A DNA stretch of 64,000 bases. It comes from Papio anubis. Lineage: Eukaryota; Chordata; Mammalia; Primates; Cercopithecidae. Position numbers and translations under genes: made by a program. The notes beneath the pieces are model-generated. The model saw only the letters and a program-made list of their open reading frames with translations. It was not told the DNA's origin and made no database searches. Location of the stretch: assembly GCF_008728515.1 (NCBI RefSeq), contig NC_044985.1, forward strand, positions 79,770,155-79,834,154. Direction: 5' to 3'. This document shows positions 23,588-35,500 of the stretch, one piece after another; the first letter of the stretch is position 1, and each line of letters opens with the position of its first letter.

Positions 23588-26500
23588 GAGACGTGTCTCG
23601 CTCTGTTGCCCAGGCTGGGGTGCAATGGTGCAATCTCAACTCACTGCAGTCTCTGCCTCCCAGGTTCACACCATTCTCCTGCCTCAGCCTCCAGAGTAGC
23701 TGGGACTACAGGCACCCACCACCATGCCTGGCTAATTTTTTGTATTTTTAGTAGAGATGGGGTTTCATCGTGTTACAGCCAGGAGGGACTCGATCTCCTG
23801 ACCTCGAGATCCACCCACCTCGGCCTCCCAAAGTGCTGGAATTACAGGTGTGAGCCACCGTGCCCGGCCAAAGTTAAGTATTTTTTATAACCAACTTTAA
23901 TTTGCTCAAAATGCAGCATTAAAAACGTAGTATGTCCAATTAGATAATACCTTCCTTCCAGAAGTTTTTAAAAAAGCTTTTTAAAATGTATAGCTATATT
24001 TTATTTAATTCTACAAATATGCTTTAAAGACACTTGGTATGGTAAAGTCTTTGTCTCATGGATGGTGGTGATGGAATGACTCAATTATCCTCAAATTTTT
24101 CTCCATATGTATAAATAAATCTAATACTACCTTCCAGAAAAGTAAGATTTATATTACTTTCTGAAAAAATGAAAGGCTAAAACAATCATGTAGACTTCAT
24201 AACTGGCAATGAAATACTTTCCTATGAACTATGTATTAAAATAAAAAATGAAAGATTTTAATAATCATTAAAAGTGACAAGCAGGTTGCAAGAATGAGAT
24301 TAATTCACAAAAGTAAACTGATTCAAAAAATAGGTTAGGCAGAGGCAAAACAAAACACAAAAGCAAAAAGAGGCTATAGTTGTTCCAAAAGAAAGTTCTA
24401 GATTGATTCATATAATTAGCAAATGTAACAAATCAAAAAAGCTTTTTTTTTTTTTTTTTGAGACAAAGTCTCGCTCTGTTGCCCAGGCTGGAGTGCAGTG
24501 GTGCAATCTCGGCTCACTGCAACCTCTGCCTCCCAGGTTCAAGCAATTCTCCTGCCTCAGCTTCCCAAGTAGCTGGACTACAGGCGTGCGCCAACATGCC
24601 CGGCTAATTTTTTGTAGTTTTTAGTAGAGATGGGGTTTCACCATGTTAGCCAGAATGGTCTGGATCTGCTGACCTTGTGATCCCCCTGCCTCGGCCTCCC
24701 AAAGTGCTGGGATTACAGGTGTGAGCCACCGTGCCTGGCCAAAAATGTACCTTTTAAAAGTGACTGTGTGCTGCTCATATGGAAGGAAATTTGACAACAT
24801 CTAATACAACTACATATGCATTTACTCTTTGACCAGCAATCATTCTTCTAGGAATTTACTCTAAAGCTACATCTCCATAATAATTCCCATTCACAGAAGG
24901 TCGACTGACTAAAGCAAGATCCAACCATACAACAGAGTACTATGCAGCCATGTAAGAAATCAGCCATAATAATAGTTAAAAAGATGTCTATGAACTAATG
25001 TAGAATGATTTCTGGAATATATTCTTAAGTAAACAAAAATACAAGGTGCAAAGGAGTATATCTAATATACTACCTTTTCTGTAAGTAAGAATAGTAAATA
25101 TATACAAGTTTGCTTATATTTGCAAGAAGAAACACATAAAGAATGAGCCAGAATGAATACATGTGGTTACCTATAAAGGTTACCTATAAAGGTTCAGTTG
25201 GAAGAGAGCAGAAGGTTCTTCATCACTTCTCACATTCTATATTGCATCTCCCCTCTCTCACAGTGAAAACCCAGGTTCTCAGCAATACTTGCTCATTCAC
25301 TTTATCCAACAATACGTACAAAACAGTTTTAGTGTAACAATACTTATACTACTACCAACAGCAAACTACTTAGTACAACTGGTGGACTTGAATTGGAGCT
25401 ATGAGACTAAATTCACGATTTTGAAAAAATATGACTTCCTAACACTATCCTTAGAAAAGGCCTAAAAATTATGATACTCCGTTAAAAGTGAGCATGTCCG
25501 ACACCCGTATTTGGTTTCTAAATGCTATTCCCCGCTTAAAAGAACCAGAACTTCTCAGACAGATGGCTGATTACAGGTCTGGGGCAGGGAAGATAACAAG
25601 ATGACCCTGGAAATCTTGGTGTGCATAAAGCAAGGGAGTCCTCAAACACTAATGAGATTATATCAAAAGGACATAGGAAGTAGCTTGAAAGGGAACCACT
25701 GATAAGCTTGGGACAATTTGAGCATGAAAAAAAGACAGTGGCAGAAACTGATTAGAACTCATTAATTAAAACATAATGGGTTATTTTCCATTAACGTCAT
25801 GTGTTAGATTAATTTTTTAAAAACATGAAATCCACTGAAATATTAAAAAGTGGGCAAGGGAAATCACTAGATGAAAAGTTGTTAAAGAAGATAATATTGG
25901 CCAGGTGTGGTGGCTCATGCCTGTAATCCCAGCACTTTGGGAGGCCGAGGTGGGCAGATCACGAGGTCAGGAGATGGGGACCATATTGGCCAACATGGTG
26001 AAACCCTGTCTCTACTAACATACAAAAAATTAGCTGGGCGTGGTGGCGCATGCCTGTAATCCCAGCTACTTGGGAGGCTGAGGCAGGGAAATTGCTTGAA
26101 CCCGGGAGGTGAAGGTTGCAGTGGGCTGAGATTGCACCACTGCACTCCAGCCTGGCAACAGAGCAAGACTCCATCAAAAAAAAAAAAAAAAAAAAAGGTC
26201 ATATTCACATGGTCTATAAATATCACAACACAGATTAATTAAAAGGGGAAAATGTTCCTTTACAATAAGGAGAGCTAGAAGACTACATCTTAAGCATGTT
26301 CAAAATTAGCAAAATCAGTAATAAAACAACCTGACTTTATTGCCACCTGATGTGATACAATACACATCATCACCCACACCAAATACTTCAGCATAAAAAG
26401 GAACATCATAATACCCACAACTTTCAAATGGTTCAGTAAATGTGGCAAAATGCCAACAACTGGTGAATAAAAGTGAAGATTATAAGGATGTTAATTGTAC

Positions 26501-29500
26501 TATTTTTTCAACTTTTCTATATATTTGAAATTTTGTAAAATAAGAGTTGGGGAAGAAAAAGTGTGTAGGATGATTTGAGGACAGAATTGACTGGGTGATA
26601 GTTATTAAAGATTCAGGCCAGGCGCGGTGGCTCATGCCTGTAAGTCCAGGACTTTGGGAGGCCGAGGTGGGCGGATCACGAGGTCAGGAGATCGAGACCA
26701 TCCTGGCTAACATGGTGAAACCCCGTCTCTACTAAAAATACAAAAAACTAGCCGGGCGTGGTGGTGGGTGCCTGTAGTCCCAGCTACTCGGGAGGCTGAG
26801 GCAGGAGAACGGCGTGAACCCGGGAGGGGGAGCTTGTAGTGAGCAGAGATCATGCCACTGCACTCCAGCCTGGGTGACAGAGCAAGACTCTGTCTCAAAA
26901 AAACAAAAACAAAAACAAAAAAAAGATTCCACCATTTTATTTTCACCATATAAAAATTATGCCACACTACTAAAACAACTAAACCTGATTAAATGTTTAC
27001 CTTCAACTGAGACTACTAAATGTGACAATGCCGGCCCAAAAGCAGAAGGCATAGTAACGAAGCCGAAGTCCTAGCAATAAATTTTGGTGGGTCTTAGTCA
27101 CTCTGGTAAGAAATTTAACACATTGATCTACTTAAACATTTTCTGAGTGCTTGCTGCATTTCAGCCAGAGGTATAGAGATCAGTAAGTTCTCCCAGTTGA
27201 CTGGGTAAGGTACCTGGGTCAATTTTCCGGAGTATGAACAAGGTCCATCCATAAAATGTCTCAAATCTTTCCGATGTATTTTGTCGCTGCTGTTTGGATG
27301 AACCCCCAAAAGAGGATTTTATGAAAGTAATCAATGTTCTTATGTATATTCATCCTCTAAACCTAGTATTCTACTACTGTTTTTGACAAATGTTAGCTAC
27401 TTTTGAAACACTTCAAACATGCAGATGTTATGCAAGTAGGTAATTTTCAAAGGTCAGCTGAAGAATCTTTGACAAAAGCAATTATAAAATGTATGAAAAA
27501 TGAAATCATATTGCTAGTATCTTGGCCTTTTCTGCAATTCCGATTTATTTTGAAAGTGCTATATAACACGCCTTAATATGGTTCTGGGAAATGTACACAG
27601 TATTCGTTCTTAAATGAACTACTTGTCAGTTGAACATTTTGCAAAATCTTCATTTTCATTCACAAGTTGATTCCAGCCAATCTATTTGGTGGAACAAAAA
27701 CATTAATTTTAAAATAACTAAATACAAAAATAAGGTTAATATACCTTTAAATTTAAAAAGGCAATGATGCAAGTTAGTTACTAAAAAGAATTACTATAGT
27801 TAGCAATACGTTTTTTTACTAAAATAAACATTTACCTCTTCGTAGTTTACCATAAAATAGATTTACCTTATTAAAAACTATTGGCACCTAAGGCATACTA
27901 AACATAAATCTAGCTGATCTCTTCCAATTGTCGCAGATGTTCAAACGCATTTTACACACTCAGAATAAACGTGTCAGACAACCATGCAGCAAAGGCACTC
28001 TGTAAGAGTCACGTGTCAATATACTCGGTAACAAACCAGTTACCTTAACAATCCTCTACCCCTATCACCTGGTGAACTGTAGAATACTGGGGTGTTCTCA
28101 CTTTTTCACAGACTTGTGGCAAGAGATATATTTATTTCTTATTGCTACAACTAACATAGTGCTTTACACATTACACATACTAAATGTATTTCTTTAACAA
28201 ACAATGTACTAAGCATAGTTTTATGCCGTTTAACTTTCCATTCTCCTTATTTTCTTGAAGGTATTTTTCAAATAGATGAAGAAAATATACAAATTACTTC
28301 AATTCTATCTGCCCATCAGATTGTGTTCCAGAAAAATTTAATCAATCAGCCATTAACAAAATAATGTATATTCCCTTCTCCACAGTCCTCAAATGTTGTG
28401 TTTGTCATTTGTTTATTCTGTGCTGTTAGTTTTTGTGTATGTGATTGAGGTTGTACATTTAGTCTTATGAAAATATCTGAATATAAATTAGGTCCCTTTT
28501 ACATTTTATTAACAGGAATCTTTACAAGTTCTTGTCACACTTTTATCATTCCTATTCTTGATATTTTAATCATCTTATCATACCAATTAAAATAGGTACC
28601 ATTTAGCATATACTTACTATTCCAATATCAAAATGATTTCACTTGTATTTTCATAGACCTCATGAAGATTAATAACTCGGGGACAAGACTTTGCCAATTC
28701 AAGCACAGCAATCTCGTGTAAAATCTCTGCTCGACAATCCTGTCCTCTTCTTCTCTTTTTTAGAAATTTTGCAGCATATTCTTGGCCAGTAGATTTTGAT
28801 ATACATTGTCTAACCACAGCAAATTTTCCTCTGGGGGAAGATGAGAACAATCAATTTTAATTTTTCTGCAGAGAACAAAGTTAGTATATTACAGATTCTG
28901 TTATACCTCCAACTTAAAGTCAATTCTTTGAAATATCTGTGCAATTAGGAACTTATCTTTGTTCTCTAAATTGAATCAAGTATCGTATGTACTTTTATAA
29001 AATGTATAGTGTTATCACTTACAAAGGCAAATGGCAAACAATAACAGCAGGATAAGACAGAATTATATTTATTCTTCACTATTAAAATGATACATTATCT
29101 TGGGAGGCCAAGGCAGGCAGATCACGTGAGGTCAGGAGTTCAAGACCAGCCTGGCCAACATGGCAAAACCCTGTCTCTACTAAAAATACAAAAATTAGCC
29201 AGCCGTTGTGGCGCATGCCTGTGATCCCAGCTATGCAGGAGGTTGAGGCAGGAGAATCTATTGAACTCGGAAGGCAGAAGTTGCAGTGAGCCAAGATCAC
29301 GCCACTGTACTCTAGCCTGGGTGACAGAGTGAGACTGTCTCAAAAAAAAAAAAAAAAAAAAAAGATACATTATCATTGCAGGGAAATAATCTCATTTGCA
29401 TGCCAACTCAATGCCATGCTCTGCTCTTGGTATAAATTATTGTGTTTAAGTATCACAACAATCCTATATAATAAACGCTCTCCTGTTCTTCACACCTCAG

Positions 29501-32500
29501 AGAAGATATGTAATTTAGTCAAGGTAAAGATTTAAACTCAGGTCTATTTCCAAAACCTGTACCCTTCATAGGGTATCACATTAACTCTGTAATTAGAATA
29601 CCTTACCTTCAATTATAAGAAATTAAAGTGAATGCAAAAAATGGGTATTTGACTTATTTAATTTTATTAGTAATTTTTCCTTTTAACACAATCAATTTTT
29701 AGCACCGTCGAAACTTTCTATCACAATTGTCAATTGTTTTAGCAATATATCTCTTAGTAATGCTCAGTAGTCTTTGAAGCCTGTAACAGATAACTAAGGT
29801 ATATGTGTCCCTCAGAAAATATTCAAAGATACTTCATGATAAACTAAGAAAATAATGGTTATCAACAGCTAGTACAAGCACACCCATTAAGGTCATGTTT
29901 ATCATTTTAGAAAGAAGTATGCTTTTAGCTCTCTCCAATGGCAGTGCTTAGTAACCTCTGCCAAAATTTAAAGACACCGAAAATTCATTTCTATCGGCAT
30001 ATGCGTGTACTGTAAGTCTACAGTTGCCCAAAATTTATTTTCACAATGGCCTAAAGCTATTCTGAGTCAAGGATTATTTTGGGAAACTAATAAAAGCTAT
30101 TCTATTGACTGCCTACCCAGAAAAATGTACACAAGCCCTTAAATAGGACATTTTACATATAATTCCAGAGGGTTTTCAGATCCTAAAGCCCATCCATAAA
30201 CCTTGTAAGGCTGAGTATATGGGATCTGAAATTAAGAACCTCTACCTTAAATTTTGAATTACTCTCTGGTTTCTGATACTAACAAATCAGGTATAAATAA
30301 AAGATCTTCAGGAAGCAATGTTTGCTCCAGAACTCCTCTTGCCCCAATTCCCTTCAATATATTTCTAACACAGTCTATCAGACTCTTAGCATGGAAAACA
30401 AAACTTGGTGTTTAGGGGGTACTGGGTGGAAACTGTGGGACTAAATTGCTTGACTGTATTTTACTAGCTATTTGCGAAGGTCAAGATAACAAAGATTCCT
30501 ACTTTTTATTACCCAAATTTCCTCAAAATTGGTGCTAACGAAAAGTACTGGAAATCAAACTATAATTTCACTCTTCTACATTTATCAAAATATATTAATA
30601 TATCAACTAAATAAATCTGCATATAAAAACCTGATTCTTTGAAAGCAGTTTTAAGATTTGAGAATGTTTAACTATAAAATATTTTTTCATGGTATGCAGA
30701 AGGAATACAAATTGATGGGTTTCAATGAGCACACACACACAAAAATTAGTCCCTTTACTTTATATTCAATCATTGGTGTTTCATATGTTTTATCCTGGAT
30801 AAACTCAGTCAGAATAAGATTAAACACCTCATGAAAGGTCATAAATGGAATCGGAGCCCCAAGAATAAACTGTGAAATGTGAATTCCTAATTTTCTGTTC
30901 TAATCACTATAAAACAATTCCTCCCTTTAAAATAATTTTGTTGGGCCGGGCACGGTGGCTCACGCCTGTAATCCCAGCACTGTGGGAGGCTGAGGTGCGC
31001 AGATTCCGAGGTCAGGAGATCAAGACCATCCTGACTAACACGGTGAAATCCCATCTCTACTAAAAATACAAAAAATTAGCCGGGCCTGGTGGCATGTGCC
31101 TGTAATCCCAGCTACTCAGGAACCTGAGGCAGGAGAATCACTTGAATCCGGGAGATGGAGGTTGCAGTGAGCCGAGATCGCATCACTGCACTCCAGCCTG
31201 GGGGACAGAGCAAGACTCTGTCTCAAAAAAAAAAAAAAAAATTGTTAAAGAAGTGTAACTCACTTGCTTCTATCAATTCTTACTTAGATTTCGAAGCAAA
31301 AACTTGTCTAAAACAGGAAGGAAATTTTGGGTTTTATAAAAAAATTCACTTGTAAAATTTAGGAAACAGAAACCAGTTAGCCAAGAAAACTGGGCATCTG
31401 AAAAAACAGTTTAAAGTAGCGCTTGTGACAATTCAGTTCTGCAATAATTTTATTTATTTATTATATCTACAAGCCAGAATTCTCCCAGAAACAAAGAACA
31501 AAATTAAATAACACTTCTTATCTAATCGTTCCAGGTATTACCAAGAGGGTTTTTTGTTTGTTTGTTTGTTTGTTTTTGAGATAGGGTCTCAACTCTATCA
31601 CCCAGGCTGGAGTGCAGTGTTAGGATCTCAGCTCACCGCAGCCTCAACCTCCCAGGCTCAGAAGATCCTCTTACTTCAGCCTCCTGTGTAGCTGGGACCA
31701 CAGGCACGCACCACCACTCCTGGCTAATTTTTTACATAATTTGTACAGACAGTATCTCTCCCTAGGTTGCCCAGGCTGGTTTCAAACTCCTGGGCTCAAG
31801 CGATTCTCCTGCCTCAGCCTCCCAAAGTGTTGAAATTTTACAGGCATGAGCCACTGCACCCGGCCCAAGAGGCCTTCTTAAGCAAGTACAGCACTCATTA
31901 ATCCAGGGCAAAGGTGACCACATGATGTGGATAATGATTTATTTATTTGTCAACATTCACCACTAAGTAAAAGCTCCATGAGGGCAGGGACCATGTCTGT
32001 CCTAATTATTACAGTAATTATAAAATCTACAGTTCATTAACATATAATAGGAAGTGAAATATCTGTTGAATGAATGCCAGAAATATGTATCCACTATAAT
32101 ACCACATACTGTGCTATTCTGTATCCTGTACTTAAAGTGTTTGTATTCCTTAAAAGTTTGAGATTCCAATAAAATTATATATATATGTGTGTGTGTGTGT
32201 ATTATATATTCATTTATATGCTATGAAGGTAGATATTTTTACCATAACTATCAGATGACTTAGGAAAAAAACCCAAATATTTGTTTTCTGTTCTAAAATG
32301 CTAATTATAGTTTAAAAGTATAAAAAATGATCTTTAAAATATGTTTCTATACCAAATGTAATTGAAACATTTAAGAAAAGTTAAAGCATTTAAAAATAAT
32401 CCTTAAGTCATACCCTAAAAAGGCAAGGCTAACTAGATTTCCCAGCAGTGAAAAGGTCTAGTAGTTACCCTTCTGCATTCTCCTTCTGCATTCTAGAATA

Positions 32501-35500
32501 CACAATAAAATGTGAAAGGAGGCGGGAGTGTAAGCCACAAAGGAAGCTGACGTTTATTTCTGAATCTGCCTCACCCTTCTAACCACAAGAAGTCCTATGA
32601 AACCTTTGCCTCAGTTGGGGGAGGGGTAGAAAAAACTTACCCAACATGTTAAAAAACAGGAACAATGCAAGTTTTTTGAGAATAGTAAAAAATGAACTGT
32701 TAACTTTTACATAATTTCCTTTAGTTTGCTAAAGGAAAATGAATTATTAAACACTAACACTCTGAAATTAAAAAGTTGATTTAGAAAGGTAACTTTCAAA
32801 ATGTGCAAATCTCAGAAGAAATGATTATGATTCTCATTTCCATTTCACAAAAGTATAGGATATTAAAATTGGTAACAATATTGAAAGAACTTTCAGTACA
32901 TTCTTGGCAGATGAAAAGTCATGATTTCTAATTTATCAAGATCTAATAATTAAACATATCAATATTTACCATGTGACTCATTAGCCCGTATCAATTCAAA
33001 AGAAAGATGTTACTTGGTCTCTTTCATAAAGATATTTTAAAATGGGAATTTAGCAATCAATCTAAATTAGTTTTAATCAAATTCTATCATGAGTTTTTGA
33101 TCTAAAATTCTAAAAACTATGCCTAATTCAACTTTATTTATGATGGCACTTCATTTATAAAACAATTTAGAATTATTAGTATTGTCCTCAAAGTTTAAAT
33201 TGTCCAAAGCCCTCAAAGCAAAAATACTTTATAGACTTTTTAGCTCCTATACTGTCCTCAATTTTGAAAAGTTAATTTAAAAAATGTAAGTAAATTTACT
33301 CATCAAATAGTAACTCAGAAAAATAGAAAATAAATTGCCTTTTGTTGTGTGTACTGTTCAAGACCTTGCATAATATTCACTTCCCCGTCGCTGAAGCATT
33401 CAAACTGAGGCCGGATAACAGTTTGCTGGGGAAATTATAGGAAAGATTGCTGCACTGCATACAAACATTGTACTAGTAAGACCACGGACCACTGAAGTCT
33501 TTCCAATGCAGAGATTCTATGGTTCTATGTAAGATACAGGAAACTTAAAAAAAAAAAAAAAAAGAAAAAAAAACCTTTCTTCTTCCTATTATAATGCAAA
33601 GTGAAGTAATTAAGATTTAGAAAAATTTCTTAAAAACATTTTAAAAGGTTCTAAAAACTGTATCTTGTAATACACCATTAAAACACCCAAACATTTTGCA
33701 CATTAAATTAGTATGCCAGGTATTATGAAATGTGCTTTTACATTTAATTCTTGGTCAATGAGTTAGATATTATAATTCTTTTTTTTTTTTTTTTGAGACA
33801 AAGTCTCCCAGTGTTGCCCAAGCTGTAGTGCAGTAGTGTGATATTGGCTCACTGCAACCTTCACCTGCCGGGTCCAAGTGATTCTCCTGCCTCAGCCTCC
33901 CCAGTAGCTGGGACTACAAGCACACACAATCATGCCTGGCTAATTTTGTATTTTCAGTAGAGACAGGGTTTCACTATGTTGGCCAGGCTGGTCTCGAACT
34001 CCTGACCTCATGGTCCACCCGCCTCAGCCTCCCAAAGTGCTGGGATTACAGGCGTGAGTCACCACGCCTGGCCAGATATTACAATTCTTATTTTGCAAAA
34101 GAAAGGCTGCATCCAACATCTGCAACGTGAAAAAGCCAGGACTTGCCTCTGCCCTTAAGGTAAAAGGCCACCAAGAATGAAATTACTTTTCATGATTCAG
34201 TCAACTTTTCTTTTCACATTGAGATTTTCAAAGATAAAAATCAATCACACTGTTTTGCTGCACATTTATCAACACAAACATGGACTTAGTAAACCATTTA
34301 ACATACGACAAAACATCTACCTGCAGAACTAAAATCAAACTGAAGATACATAATGATCACCATCTTCCAACCCTTCATGAAGCACCTTTAATTTAAAGCT
34401 CAAAAGATGCTGAATGTATAACTTAAATAACTTGGTATATCTTTTATAACTTTACATATATTAAAATGGTAGTACAGAATGGTTTCATAATATCATGTCA
34501 CTCTTGGTCATACAGAGTTTATACACTGGTTAAGGGAAAATAATTTGTAAAGGCTTTTACTTATAAAACACTCATTTGTTGTGACATAGAATCAGACTAC
34601 GAAATATGAATTCATTCTTTCTGTTCAACTTAGGAGATGGGGGAGAATCTCCCTATTCTTTTTTTTTTTTTTTTTTTTTTTAAGCCAAACACAATATCCT
34701 AGGAATTTAAAAAAATATTTCATTTAACAAAAACTTACAGAGCATTGTACTAGGCACTTTACAAATATTAACTAACTTAATTCTCATAACAACCATATAA
34801 GATAGACACAATTACCTTCACCCCTACTTTTCAGATGAGGAAACGACAGCACTAAGAGGTACAGTAGGCAGGGCGCAGGGGCTCACACCTGTTATCTCAG
34901 CACTTCGGGAGGCCATGGCCAGAGGATTGCTTGAACTCAGGAGCTGCAGACCAGTCTGGGCAACATGGCGAAACCCTGTCTCTACAAAAAACCAGCCCAG
35001 TGTGGTGGTGTGTGCCTGTCGTCCCAGCTACTTAGGAGGCTGAGGTGGGAGATCCCTTCAGCCCAGGAGACAGGAGGTTGCAGTGAGCCAAGAACATGTC
35101 ACTGCACCCCAGCTTGAGCAACAGAGTGAGATCCCGCCACAAATAAAAATTTTAAAAAAGAGGTAGTTATTTAGTTGAAGTTACACATCTAGTAAATAGT
35201 GGAGTGGGAGTCCAGACTTGAACTCAGCAGTCCACTATGCTGAGCTGCCTCTTCCCATGCACAGCCTCACATAAGGACAGAGACCTCCTATCAGAGGCTC
35301 TGAGGCTAGGTAGGATGTATGATGTAAGTTCACTAAACCCTCCTCAGATTTGGTTTTCAAGTCAGTTATGACTAGACCCTGGGTAATAGCAACAGAGATG
35401 ACAGCTTTCCTTCCTAATCATTGTTAAATAATGATCCCAAAGTGAGTTTTATAGAATTATAAAAACACAAATCCAAAATTTGAATTTAGATGGCATACAC

